DNA of 15,112 bases from Bacillota bacterium (GTDB lineage Bacteria > Bacillota > Clostridia > Oscillospirales > Ruminococcaceae), in assembly GCA_023413185.1 (NCBI GenBank), contig JAEZQD010000007.1, positions 1-15,112 of the forward strand, written 5' to 3'. A program made the translations under genes and the position numbers. The number at the start of each line of letters is the position of its first letter. Position 1 is the first letter of the stretch. The notes under the pieces were generated by a model. It did no database searches. It saw only the letters and a program-made list of their open reading frames with translations, and was not told where the DNA came from. Below, one piece after another: positions 1 to 6,212 of this stretch.

Positions 1-683
1 TTTATGTATTCCTCCGCCTGCTCATGGGTGCGGATTCCAATATCCAACCATTGTGTACATTGACGTTCGATGCTGCGCATATCGGTCACGCCGCGCGAGG
101 CACAGTAACAGACCGCAAGCAATATGACGTCGGGCGAAAGCCCTGCCCAGTCGTGGATAGAAACCAGCGCCACCACATCGCTGCCCTGCAGTTCCCGCCC
201 GAGATGCACGCGACACTGATCAATAAGAAAGCGAAGTCCTTCGTTCTCCTCCACCCGCAAAAACGCCTCTTTTTGCGTAAAGCGGTAGCTGTTTGATACC
301 CGTTTGATGTTGCCCTGCTCGTATACCGCGGTACTCGTGGGCAATGCAGGCTCGCTTACATCCGCGGGCTCGTTTGCTTGACTTGAAGCAGCAACCTCCG
401 CCGACTTTTTTATGATTGGCGGGGCCTCGTCTTGTGTCGGTCCCTCTATTTGCGACAGCACGCCGACCTCCTGCCAGTAGTTTACGGCATCCTTAATGTC
501 CGCCTGCGAATAGCCGAGTTTTTTCGCCATATCTGCGCAATCCACGGTTTTATCGCTGTGGCGCAACAAAAACAACAGCACCTTGAGCTGTGCCGCCCCC
601 GCCAGCTTAATGTGCTGGTCTACAACACAGTTTGGTACCGCAAAAACGCCCTGCAATATGCCGTAATTGACCGAAAACTCCAT
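1..683 (-). CDS. DnaD-domain replication protein, partial (N-terminal 227 codons)
   Basis: Leftward gene that runs off the left edge with no stop reached, so its C-terminus is missing. The ATG at 683-681 is preceded by GGAGGA with a 4 to 5 nt spacer. Residues about 1-80 look like a winged-helix N-terminal domain. Residues about 85-130 are a low-complexity Ala/Pro/Ser/Glu linker. From about residue 135 comes a DnaB_2/DnaD-type helical domain, with GLSPDVILLAVCYC followed by SIERQCTQWLDIGIRTHEQAEEY, the typical DnaD signature of an aromatic or Cys, then I, E and W, then GI.T.EQAE. In Bacillota, DnaD-like proteins act in DnaA-dependent replication restart and initiation, remodelling DNA and helping load the helicase. 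Clostridial genomes carry several paralogs, so it could be a DnaD-like paralog rather than the primosomal DnaD itself. The domain call is firm; the exact role is inferred. Confidence 0.85.
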   Translation of the reverse strand, partial: MEFSVNYGILQGVFAVPNCVVDQHIKLAGAAQLKVLLFLLRHSDKTVDCADMAKKLGYSQADIKDAVNYWQEVGVLSQIEGPTQDEAPPIIKKSAEVAASSQANEPADVSEPALPTSTAVYEQGNIKRVSNSYRFTQKEAFLRVEENEGLRFLIDQCRVHLGRELQGSDVVALVSIHDWAGLSPDVILLAVCYCASRGVTDMRSIERQCTQWLDIGIRTHEQAEEYI

Positions 684-1042
684 CGATTCCTCCGCAATAT
701 GGTTTTATTCATAGGCTTATTATTCTTCGCTTATTATAACACACATCGCCTGAGGAAGAAACCATACCGACACAAAAATAGAAGCATCGCTTTCTATTGC
801 TTGTTATTGCGTAGCGGTCAAAAATACAGAGCAATTGGACAAAAAGCACAGTCAGTATTGCCTTATTTTAATGCCAAACGCTAGAACAAATCACCAAAAC
901 TTTTTTGCTTGTGAAAAACAACTAGGCATTTTGTCATCTATAATTTTTGCCTTAAGTGTGTTATTATAAATTCGTATATTCTTTATGACGAAGCTAACGC
1001 AGAAGATAATCGGTTATTTAACGCGTGGAAGGGGGCTTTGCG
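684..1042. other. Intergenic region between divergent DnaD-like and PHP genes
   Basis: About 360 nt, AT-rich, without a credible gene. It holds the -10 candidate for the leftward gene. Toward the PHP gene, TATATT at 975-980 is preceded at 17 nt by TTAAGT (3 of 6 matches to the -35 consensus), a weak promoter candidate. Another TATAAT at 939-944 has no -35 partner. No riboswitch or strong hairpin was recognised. Confidence 0.5.
733..738 (-). promoter_or_regulatory. Candidate -10 box for the DnaD-domain gene
   Basis: On the minus strand TATAAT lies at 738-733, about 50 nt upstream of the DnaD-domain start codon. At the expected -35 distance the sequence is only TTTCTT, a poor match, so the promoter is weak or activator-dependent if real. 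Confidence 0.4.
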
Positions 1043-1861
1043 ATGTCATTTATTAACCTGTACGACAGCCACACGCACTCCGACAATTCCCCGGACGGGC
1101 GGGAATCGGTAACCTATATGTGTGAGCGCGGTGTTGCCACCGGGTTGCGCGGCATAGCCTTTACCGACCACTGCGAGGTGGATAATTATGAGGGCGGGCG
1201 GTACCATATATCCATCCGTCAATCGAATTTTGAGTGCCTGAAGGCAAAGTCGGTGTTTCGCGGCAGTTTGATTGTTTCCTCCGGCATTGAGCTGGGGCAG
1301 CCGCTTACAAACCCGAGTATTGCCGATAAGCTGCTAACCGACTATGACTTTGATTTTGTGCTTGCCTCGGTGCACAACGCATCCAGCGGCGCGGATTATT
1401 ACTATATAGATTACTCCGAGTTTAGTGAGGCGGATGTCCGCTTACTGTTGCAGGGCTATTTTGAGGATGTTTTGGCTGTTGCCAGGTGGAACCGATTTGA
1501 CAGTCTCGCGCATCTGACATATCCCCTGCGGTATCTGCACGCAAACGGCATCTCGGTGGATTTGACCGAGTACGCCGACATCATAGACGAGATTCTAAAA
1601 ACACTGGCGCAGAACGAAAAGGCGCTTGAGATTAACACCTCCGGCTACCGTCAGGGGCTTGGTACAACGCTCCCCCCACAGTCCTGCGTCAAGCGATTTC
1701 GAGAACTGGGCGGAGAGTATATCACCATCGGCTCGGACGGGCACCGCTCGGGTGATGTAGGCATGAATATTCAAGACGGTATGCAGCTTGCCCTTGATGC
1801 GGGATTTGAGCAGTTTGCGCTGTATCTTTCGCGCACCCCCATGCTGATTGACCTAAAATAA
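1043..1861 (+). CDS. PHP-domain phosphoesterase, histidinol-phosphatase (HisK/HisJ-type) family
   Basis: A 272-residue protein of the polymerase and histidinol phosphatase (PHP) family, metal-dependent phosphoesterases with a TIM-like barrel. The metal-binding motifs appear in the expected order: H10 and H12 in DSHTH, D42-H43 in FTDHCE, E83 in GIELG, H111 in ASVHN, H157 in AHLTYP, and D232 and H234 in GSDGHR. Length and motif spacing match histidinol-phosphatases that convert L-histidinol phosphate to L-histidinol in histidine synthesis. No other his gene is in view, so the substrate is unproven and another phosphoester is possible. The ATG at 1043 is chosen over an in-frame GTG at 1025 because GGAAGGGGG at 1027-1035 sits at the right distance from the ATG. 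A weak terminator-like hairpin follows the stop codon. Confidence 0.85.
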   Translation: MSFINLYDSHTHSDNSPDGRESVTYMCERGVATGLRGIAFTDHCEVDNYEGGRYHISIRQSNFECLKAKSVFRGSLIVSSGIELGQPLTNPSIADKLLTDYDFDFVLASVHNASSGADYYYIDYSEFSEADVRLLLQGYFEDVLAVARWNRFDSLAHLTYPLRYLHANGISVDLTEYADIIDEILKTLAQNEKALEINTSGYRQGLGTTLPPQSCVKRFRELGGEYITIGSDGHRSGDVGMNIQDGMQLALDAGFEQFALYLSRTPMLIDLK

Positions 1862-1882
1862 AGACGCCATCACGCGTTTTTA
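1861..1882 (+). terminator. Weak terminator-like hairpin after the PHP gene
   Basis: AAGACGC (1861-1867) pairs with GCGTTTT (1874-1880) through one G-U pair and a 6-nt loop, and is followed by further T. The stem is short and begins inside the stop codon, so termination is probably partial. Confidence 0.35.
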
Positions 1883-1894
1883 TAAATATTTATA
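1881..1894. promoter_or_regulatory. 14-bp palindrome upstream of the Lrp-type gene, candidate operator
   Basis: TATAAATATTTATA is a perfect palindrome ending 25 nt before the regulator's ATG. Lrp/AsnC proteins commonly bind AT-rich dyads and autoregulate. The site overlaps where a promoter -10 would be expected. Function is inferred from position only. Confidence 0.35.
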
Positions 1895-1919
1895 TTAAAG
1901 AACTGGAGTGACTATTGTC

Positions 1920-2399
1920 ATGGAAAAGCTTCTAAAGATTCTGGACAAAAATGCACGGTTAACCAATGAGCAGATCGCCGTTATGCTGGGCGCATCGGCC
2001 GAGGAGGTTACCGCCGCCGTGGCAAAATATGAAGCAGACGGAGTCATTCGCGGTTATAAGGCACTCATTGACTGGGAGCGCACGGGCAAGGACCGCGTTA
2101 CCGCCTTAATCGAGCTGCGCGTTACCCCAAAGCGTGATCTGGGCTTTGAAGAGATTGCCAAAAAGGTCATGCAGTTTGACCATGTAGAGAGTGTTTTTCT
2201 GATGTCCGGCGGCTACGACCTTGCGGTGCTGGTTTCGGGCAAAACGTTTCAAGAGATTGCGCTGTTTGTGGCGCATCGCCTGGCTCCCATGGATTCGGTA
2301 CTATCCACCACCACTCACTTTGTGCTGCGCCGCTATAAGGACGACGGCTTTGTGTTCTGCGACGAGGACAACGATGAGAGGGGGAACGCTTCGCTGTGA
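1920..2399 (+). CDS. Lrp/AsnC family transcriptional regulator (AlaR/YugG-like)
   Basis: A 159-residue regulator. Residues 1-50 form the AsnC-type helix-turn-helix (LLKILDKNARLTNEQIAVMLG, then EEVTAAVAKYEADGVI). Residues about 60-140 form the RAM/AsnC ligand domain with the typical VESVFLMSGGYDLAVLV segment. Such proteins form dimers or octamers that respond to amino acids. The ATG at 1920 is preferred to an in-frame GTG at 1908, because the only Shine-Dalgarno candidate (CTGGAG, 1903-1908) overlaps the GTG and lies 11 nt from the ATG. The stop overlaps the aminotransferase start by 4 nt (GTGA), so the two genes are translationally coupled. Bacillus subtilis has the same pair, alaR (yugG) and alaT (yugH), where the regulator controls the alanine transaminase. 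A similar role is inferred here. Confidence 0.88.
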   Translation: MEKLLKILDKNARLTNEQIAVMLGASAEEVTAAVAKYEADGVIRGYKALIDWERTGKDRVTALIELRVTPKRDLGFEEIAKKVMQFDHVESVFLMSGGYDLAVLVSGKTFQEIALFVAHRLAPMDSVLSTTTHFVLRRYKDDGFVFCDEDNDERGNASL

Positions 2400-3562
2400 T
2401 AGACTACAACAAGGTGTTGTCCGAGCGGGTTAAGAACATCAAGCCCTCGGGCATCCGTAAATTTTTTGACATCGCCAACGAGATGGAAGGCGTCATCTCG
2501 CTTGGTGTTGGTGAACCTGACTTTCAAACGCCTTGGAGCATCCGAGATGCGGCGATTGCGTCGCTGGAGAAGGGACACACCCGCTACACCTCCAACTGGG
2601 GACTGCTTGAGCTGCGTGAAGCGCTGGCACAATACCAAAAGCGGAGATTCGGGCTTACTTATGACCCTAGAAATGAGGTTGTTGTTACAGTAGGCGGTTC
2701 AGAAGCGATTGATATTGCCATCCGCGCGCTCGTTAACCCCGGGGACGAGGTACTGATACCGGAGCCGTCTTTTGTATGCTACACCCCGATTGTCGACCTG
2801 ACGGGCGGCGTTTCGGTGCCGATTGTCACACGCGAGGAGGACAACTTTCGCCTGACCGCAAGTGCACTGCGCGAGAAGATTACCCCCAAAACAAAGATGT
2901 TAATTCTCCCCTTTCCTAACAACCCTACGGGCGGCGTAATGCGCCGCGAGCATCTTGAGAAGATTGCCGAGGTGCTTCGGGGAACCGACATTATGGTGCT
3001 CAGCGACGAGATATACTCCGAGCTTACCTACTCATCAAACCATGTTTCGATTGCCTCCTTGGAGGGGATGTGGGAACGCACCATCGTCGTAAACGGGTTC
3101 TCGAAATCCTACTCGATGACGGGTTGGCGGCTCGGCTACGCCTGCGCACCCGAACCGATCCTGTCGCAGATGACAAAGATTCACCAGTTTGCGATTATGT
3201 GCGCTCCTTCCACCAGTCAGTATGCCGCCATCGAAGCTGTAAGGCATTGTGACGGGCAGATCCGCATGATGGTGGAGGAATACGACATGCGCCGCCGTCT
3301 GATGGTTAACGCGTTTAACAAGATGGGTCTTTCCTGCTTTGAGCCGGAGGGCGCGTTCTACGTGTTCCCCTGCATCAAGAGCACCGGCATGACTTCGGAG
3401 GAGTTCTGCGAAAAGCTGCTGTTCTCCCAGAAGATTGCGGTGGTGCCCGGCAGTGCTTTCGGTGATAGCGGCGAAGGGTATGTTCGTGTTTCCTACTCCT
3501 ATTCCATCGAGCATATTTTAGAGGCGCTCAAACGAATCGAGCTGTTCATCAAGGCGCTTTAA
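2396..3562 (+). CDS. PLP-dependent class I aminotransferase (AlaT/YugH-like)
   Basis: A 388-residue fold-type I aminotransferase with all key elements: PFPNNPTGG around N176, D204 in LSDEIYSEL with Y207, the PLP-binding lysine K237 in GFSKSYSMTGWRLGY, R245 in the same motif, and a C-terminal VRVSYS segment that should hold the carboxylate-binding arginine. Full length for the family. It starts at GTG 2396, overlapping the regulator's stop codon, and depends on the upstream gene for translation because its own ribosome binding site is weak (GAGAGGGG further upstream). The pairing with an Lrp-type regulator resembles B. subtilis alaR-alaT, so alanine or a related amino acid is the likely substrate. 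Aspartate or aromatic transamination cannot be excluded from sequence alone. Confidence 0.88.
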   Translation: MIDYNKVLSERVKNIKPSGIRKFFDIANEMEGVISLGVGEPDFQTPWSIRDAAIASLEKGHTRYTSNWGLLELREALAQYQKRRFGLTYDPRNEVVVTVGGSEAIDIAIRALVNPGDEVLIPEPSFVCYTPIVDLTGGVSVPIVTREEDNFRLTASALREKITPKTKMLILPFPNNPTGGVMRREHLEKIAEVLRGTDIMVLSDEIYSELTYSSNHVSIASLEGMWERTIVVNGFSKSYSMTGWRLGYACAPEPILSQMTKIHQFAIMCAPSTSQYAAIEAVRHCDGQIRMMVEEYDMRRRLMVNAFNKMGLSCFEPEGAFYVFPCIKSTGMTSEEFCEKLLFSQKIAVVPGSAFGDSGEGYVRVSYSYSIEHILEALKRIELFIKAL

Positions 3563-3598
3563 GCCTTTTATGCGTACAAGGAACGGAGGATATCCGCA

Positions 3599-4477
3599 AT
3601 GCACCATTGCCGTGTGACAGCACCCGCAAAGATTAACCTGTCGCTTGACATCACCGGCAGGCGGCATGACGGATACCACTTTTTAAGTATGGTGATGCAC
3701 GCCGTTGCCTTGTGCGATTATCTCACCATGACAAAAACCGCAACCAACGCTGTGGAGCTTTCCTGCAGCTGCGCGTACGGCGACCTGCCTGCGGGGGACG
3801 ACAACCTGGTTGTTCGCGCCGCAAAAGCGTTTTTTTCACATCAAGGGCTTTCGGGCGCGGGGGTGCGAATTGCGCTGCAAAAGGAGATTCCGATGCAGGC
3901 GGGACTGGCGGGAGGAAGCGCGGATGCCGCGGCGGTTCTTGTGGGACTCAATGCATTGTTTGACGCGGGGCTTGATACCCACGACCTATGCGAGATGGGT
4001 GTTACATTGGGTGCCGACGTGCCGTTTTGCATCGTTGGGGGTGCCGCCCTGGCCGAGGGGATCGGCGAGCTGCTTCTGCCCTTACCGACGCTGCCAAAAT
4101 GCCATATTGTGATTGCCAAACCGACTGTCGGAGTGAACACCGGTGAGGCATTTGCACGCTGTGACCGCTCCCCCGTTTTAACGAGACCCGATAACAACCT
4201 GCTTGTCGCGGCGGTAGCGGCGGGAAACCTTGCCGATGTGGGCGCTTTGATGTGCAACGTGTTCGAACAGGTATGCCCCCTGCCCGAAGTGACCGAGATA
4301 AAAGACACAATGCTTGCGCAAGGCGCCTTAGGCGCACAGATGACGGGAAGCGGCAGCGCGGTGTTTGGGCTGTTTGAGGACAAATCGGACGCAAAACACT
4401 GCTTCTCGAGGTTAAAAGACCGATTTGAACAGGTCTTTTTAACGACCCCATGTGAACACGGCGCGGCGTTACAGTAA
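3599..4477 (+). CDS. ispE: 4-diphosphocytidyl-2-C-methyl-D-erythritol kinase
   Basis: A 292-residue GHMP-family kinase that phosphorylates the 2-hydroxyl of CDP-methylerythritol with ATP, a step of the MEP pathway to isopentenyl diphosphate. Motifs: PAKINLSLDI with K11, DGYH at 24-27, the glycine-rich ATP loop PMQAGLAGGSADAAA at about 99-112, GADVPF with the probable catalytic D140, and the C-terminal GSGSAVFGLF. Length is normal for IspE. The start has CGGAGGA about 8 nt upstream. It follows the aminotransferase by 36 nt with no terminator seen between them, so it is probably co-transcribed. Placement of ispE next to spoIIR is common in Clostridia. Its own downstream terminator may be the hairpin at 4597-4653. 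Confidence 0.95.
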   Translation: MHHCRVTAPAKINLSLDITGRRHDGYHFLSMVMHAVALCDYLTMTKTATNAVELSCSCAYGDLPAGDDNLVVRAAKAFFSHQGLSGAGVRIALQKEIPMQAGLAGGSADAAAVLVGLNALFDAGLDTHDLCEMGVTLGADVPFCIVGGAALAEGIGELLLPLPTLPKCHIVIAKPTVGVNTGEAFARCDRSPVLTRPDNNLLVAAVAAGNLADVGALMCNVFEQVCPLPEVTEIKDTMLAQGALGAQMTGSGSAVFGLFEDKSDAKHCFSRLKDRFEQVFLTTPCEHGAALQ

Positions 4478-4537
4478 ACGCAAGCTCAATCGTGCTACGT
4501 TTTCGTTTTTGCTGTGGTCAGCTATGCAGACCGCTAA

Positions 4538-4568
4538 TTCTACGCTTTTGCCCTGTTTGGGGACACTT
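4538..4568 (+). promoter_or_regulatory. Possible sigma-F/sigma-G type promoter for spoIIR
   Basis: GGGGACACTT at 4559-4568 matches 7 of the 8 informative positions of the forespore -10 consensus (GGNRANAWTW). TTCTA at 4538-4542, 16 nt upstream, matches only 3 of 5 positions of GYWTA. The idea is consistent with spoIIR being a sigma-F target in known spore formers, but the -35 is weak. Confidence 0.3.
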
Positions 4569-4596
4569 TTTAAACAATGCTGTGTATAAACAATGA

Positions 4597-4653
4597 AAAG
4601 ACCGTCCATATTACTGGTGATATTTGGGATATCTTCAGTAAAGGACGGTTTTT
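4597..4653 (+). promoter_or_regulatory. Long hairpin in the spoIIR leader, burying its ribosome binding site; possible ispE terminator
   Basis: An imperfect hairpin of about 57 nt. The outer stem pairs 4597-4607 with 4643-4653 (11 bp, one G-U), the middle stem TTACTG (4611-4616) pairs with CAGTAA (4636-4641), and the inner stem GATAT (4619-4623) pairs with ATATC (4629-4633) around a TTGGG loop. The 3' arm contains AAGGACGG, the only Shine-Dalgarno candidate for spoIIR, and ends in TTTTT four nucleotides before the ATG. It may terminate ispE transcripts, hinder spoIIR translation, or both. Confidence 0.6.
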
Positions 4654-4657
4654 ACAT

Positions 4658-5263
4658 ATGAAAAAAATAGAACTATCGCTACTCATCGGTCTGCTGCTTG
4701 CTGTGCTTACAACACTGCTGACCGGCTTTACCGAGTTTGGACAAGAATGCGGACAGATTAACGAAAAGCTACTTCGGCTGCATGTGATAGCAAACTCGGA
4801 TAGCAATACCGACCAGCAGATTAAGCTCGCAGTGCGGGATAAGGTTCTCGAGCAATGCGGCGACTTGCTGTGGGGCGGTGAAAGCAAAAACGACGCAAAG
4901 GCGGACATCTCGGCGCACCTGCCGGAAATCGAGGCAGTTGCCAACCGCTATCTTGCCGAGCAGGGATGCACGTATACCGCGCAAGCCTCGATAGAAAACC
5001 GCTGGTTTAACACGCGCATCTATAACGAGGTCACATTGCCCGCAGGAAACTACGACGCGCTTTGCATTCGCTTGGGCAAAGAACAGGGTCAAAACTGGTG
5101 GTGTGTGGTGTTCCCTCCCATGTGTTTGCCCTCTGCAAGTGAAGAAGAGGAGCTGGCGGAGATCTTGACCGAAGATGAGCTAAGAATCGTAACCGAGCAG
5201 GGCAGCTATATCATACGCTTTAAGCTGTGGGAGATTTATCAGCGACTGATAAACGATAAATAG
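4658..5263 (+). CDS. spoIIR: Stage II sporulation protein R
   Basis: A 201-residue SpoIIR. It is made in the forespore and secreted into the space between the two membranes, where it triggers SpoIIGA to process pro-sigma-E in the mother cell. Residues 5-24 are a hydrophobic signal or anchor segment. The family hallmark RLHVIANSDS.TDQQIKLAVRD lies at 40-61, followed by W72 and the NRWFNTRIY and AGNYDALCIRLG segments, then NWWCVVFPPMC. The ATG at 4658 gives a sensible signal sequence. An in-frame ATG at 4577 would add 27 residues encoded by the leader hairpin, has no good ribosome binding site, and falls at the predicted transcription start. The mature protein has several cysteines typical of the family. 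Confidence 0.92.
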   Translation: MKKIELSLLIGLLLAVLTTLLTGFTEFGQECGQINEKLLRLHVIANSDSNTDQQIKLAVRDKVLEQCGDLLWGGESKNDAKADISAHLPEIEAVANRYLAEQGCTYTAQASIENRWFNTRIYNEVTLPAGNYDALCIRLGKEQGQNWWCVVFPPMCLPSASEEEELAEILTEDELRIVTEQGSYIIRFKLWEIYQRLINDK

Positions 5264-5290
5264 ACCGCTTTTGCTATTGCTGCAGCCCGT

Positions 5291-5377
5291 GTTTGTGCAA
5301 CACAAACCCAAGGCGACGCATAATTGCTGTTAGGTTTGGAAAACTAGGGCTATCTGCGATTGTTTTGCAGAGATAGC
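5291..5377 (+). other. Two small hairpins in the spoIIR-DUF378 gap
   Basis: GTTTGTG (5291-5297) and CACAAAC (5301-5307) form a perfect 7-bp stem with a CAA loop. GCTATCT (5349-5355) and AGATAGC (5371-5377) form a second 7-bp stem. Neither has a T-tract, so neither is a convincing terminator. A weak -10 candidate, TATATT at 5385-5390, follows the second. Confidence 0.4.
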
Positions 5378-5416
5378 GCTATGCTATATTTATACCCAAG
5401 AAGGAGATGAATACAC

Positions 5417-5629
5417 ATGCTTGACAGGATATCACTGATACTGGTGATTATCGGCGCCTTAAACTGGGGAAGCATCGGTATATTCAGCTTTGACATTGTT
5501 GCATGGATTTTTGGCGGACAGACGGCCATATTAAGCAGAATTATCTATACCCTTGTAGCGCTCGCCGGCATCTGGTGTATCTCGCTATTGTTCCGCAAGG
5601 ATGAGATCGCAGAGCACCATCCCAGATAG
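5417..5629 (+). CDS. DUF378 small membrane protein (YuzA-like)
   Basis: A 70-residue membrane protein with two predicted helices, about residues 5-27 and 38-61, and a short polar tail. The first helix holds the family hallmark, the small-residue and tryptophan motif IIGALNWGSIGIF, and is followed by FDIVAWIFG. DUF378 proteins are widespread in Bacillota and their role is unknown. A clear ribosome binding site, AAGGAG at 5401-5406, lies 10 nt before the ATG. The gene has a strong terminator downstream and is at least 150 nt from spoIIR, so it is probably transcribed alone. Confidence 0.88.
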   Translation: MLDRISLILVIIGALNWGSIGIFSFDIVAWIFGGQTAILSRIIYTLVALAGIWCISLLFRKDEIAEHHPR

Positions 5630-5665
5630 CGGCAGAATAGTTCGTCGCATTCAAAACACAAAAAG

Positions 5666-5702
5666 AAAGAGACAGCCTTTTTATAAGGGGCTGTCTTTTT
5701 TG
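5666..5702 (+). terminator. Intrinsic terminator after the DUF378 gene
   Basis: GACAGCC (5671-5677) pairs with GGCTGTC (5689-5695), extended by an A-rich 5' flank against a TTTTTT run at 5696-5701. The loop is 11 nt. Classic rho-independent form. Confidence 0.88.
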
Positions 5703-5713
5703 TTTCTATCACC

Positions 5714-5749
5714 AAAAAGGTGCCCCGGTAACAACCGAAGCACCTTTTA
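5714..5749. terminator. Bidirectional terminator, mainly for the leftward zinc-ribbon gene
   Basis: AAAAGGTGC (5715-5723) pairs with GCACCTTTT (5740-5748), with an inner CGGT/ACCG stem (5726-5729 with 5734-5737). There are T-runs on both strands. It lies 13 nt past the zinc-ribbon stop codon and also backs up the rightward terminator before it. Confidence 0.85.
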
Positions 5750-5761
5750 TACTCTTGTGGA

Positions 5762-6040
5762 TTAGCCTTCTTCCCTCATGCGTGCAAAGCACTCGCTGCA
5801 GTATACCGGACGGTCTTCACGCGGTCTGAAAGGAACCTTTGCCTCTGCCCCACAGCTTGCGCAGGTGGCAGAAAACATCTCTTTTTCCGGCTTAGATGCG
5901 TTTTTGCGGGCATCGCGGCAGTTTTTGCAGCGCTGGGGCTCATTTACAAAGCCCTTAGCGGCATAAAACTCCTGCTCGCCTGCAGTAAACACAAACTCTG
6001 CACCGCAATCCTTACAGTTTAAGGTCTTGTCATCGAACAT
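5762..6040 (-). CDS. Double zinc-ribbon protein (CxxC...CxxC and CxxC-x17-CxxC)
   Basis: A 92-residue, probably cytoplasmic protein with two four-cysteine zinc sites. The first uses C9, C12, C38 and C41 (CKDCG...FVNEPQRCKNCR), matching the small 'probable zinc-binding' domain family. The second uses C60, C63, C81 and C84 (CASCG, 17 residues, then YCSECF, with VPFRP and DRPVYC between). The linker is Lys-rich. Such proteins are common in Clostridia; the function is unknown, and nucleic-acid or protein binding is only a guess. The ATG at 6040 has GAGG 8 nt upstream. A longer reading frame reaching 6193 runs through the tRNA-like element and is not favoured. The gene lies downstream of the sigma factor on the same strand. 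Confidence 0.85.
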   Translation of the reverse strand: MFDDKTLNCKDCGAEFVFTAGEQEFYAAKGFVNEPQRCKNCRDARKNASKPEKEMFSATCASCGAEAKVPFRPREDRPVYCSECFARMREEG

Positions 6041-6071
6041 GAAATTTACCTCGCTTTTTCGGAAAAATATT

Positions 6072-6138
6072 TGCGCCCGCGGACGGAATTGAACCGACAC
6101 CTTTGAATACCAACGCTCTTCCGTTGAGCTACTGGGGC
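6072..6138 (-). pseudogene. Degenerate tRNA-like sequence (tRNA relic, possibly from an Arg-type tRNA)
   Basis: Read on the minus strand, this has recognisable tRNA parts: GCCCCAG, TA, a D-arm GCTC/GAGC with an AACGGAA loop, a T-loop TTCAATT flanked by GG and CC, and a 3' CGCGGGC followed by GCA. The body is only 64 nt. About 6 or 7 nt are missing from the anticodon arm, whose 3' stem is largely absent. Two acceptor pairs (C-C and A-G) and one T-stem pair (T-T) do not match. The outline GAGCGTTGGT...AAAGGT and the CGCGGGCGC end resemble bacterial tRNA-Arg, so this is probably a decayed copy. If the shortened loop were read literally the anticodon would be UCA. A functional tRNA is unlikely. 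Confidence 0.55.
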
Positions 6139-6192
6139 ATATTGCAACCCGCATAAGCGGTTTTGCACGAGTGGGCAGAAGTGACAATAACA

Positions 6193-6206
6193 TATTGGCG
6201 CCAATA
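6193..6206. repeat. Perfect 14-bp palindrome just after the sigma factor gene
   Basis: TATTGGCGCCAATA is its own reverse complement and lies 6 nt beyond the sigma factor's stop codon. It has no T-tract, so it is not a clear terminator. A second imperfect hairpin at 6143-6167 (CCGC/GCGG core) lies between it and the tRNA-like element. Confidence 0.4.
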
Positions 6207-6212
6207 CCGCGT

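Noticed and set aside
432..884. Rightward 150-codon reading frame
   Set aside because: It overlaps the DnaD-domain gene on the opposite strand, has no recognisable domain, and extends into AT-rich intergenic DNA. The leftward frame has clear DnaD motifs and a good ribosome site.
3841..4383. Leftward 180-codon frame inside ispE
   Set aside because: It is a shadow of ispE in GC-biased codons with no domain content.
4577..4657. Longer spoIIR start at ATG 4577
   Set aside because: It would translate the leader hairpin, puts 27 polar residues before the signal segment, and has no ribosome binding site.
6072..6138. Functional selenocysteine or UGA-reading tRNA (UCA anticodon)
   Set aside because: The body is far too short and lacks the long extra arm and acceptor stem of tRNA-Sec; several stem pairs fail, so decay is more likely.
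6041..6193. N-terminal extension of the zinc-ribbon gene
   Set aside because: The extension is a translation of the tRNA-like element, and the ATG at 6040 has its own ribosome site and the normal family start.
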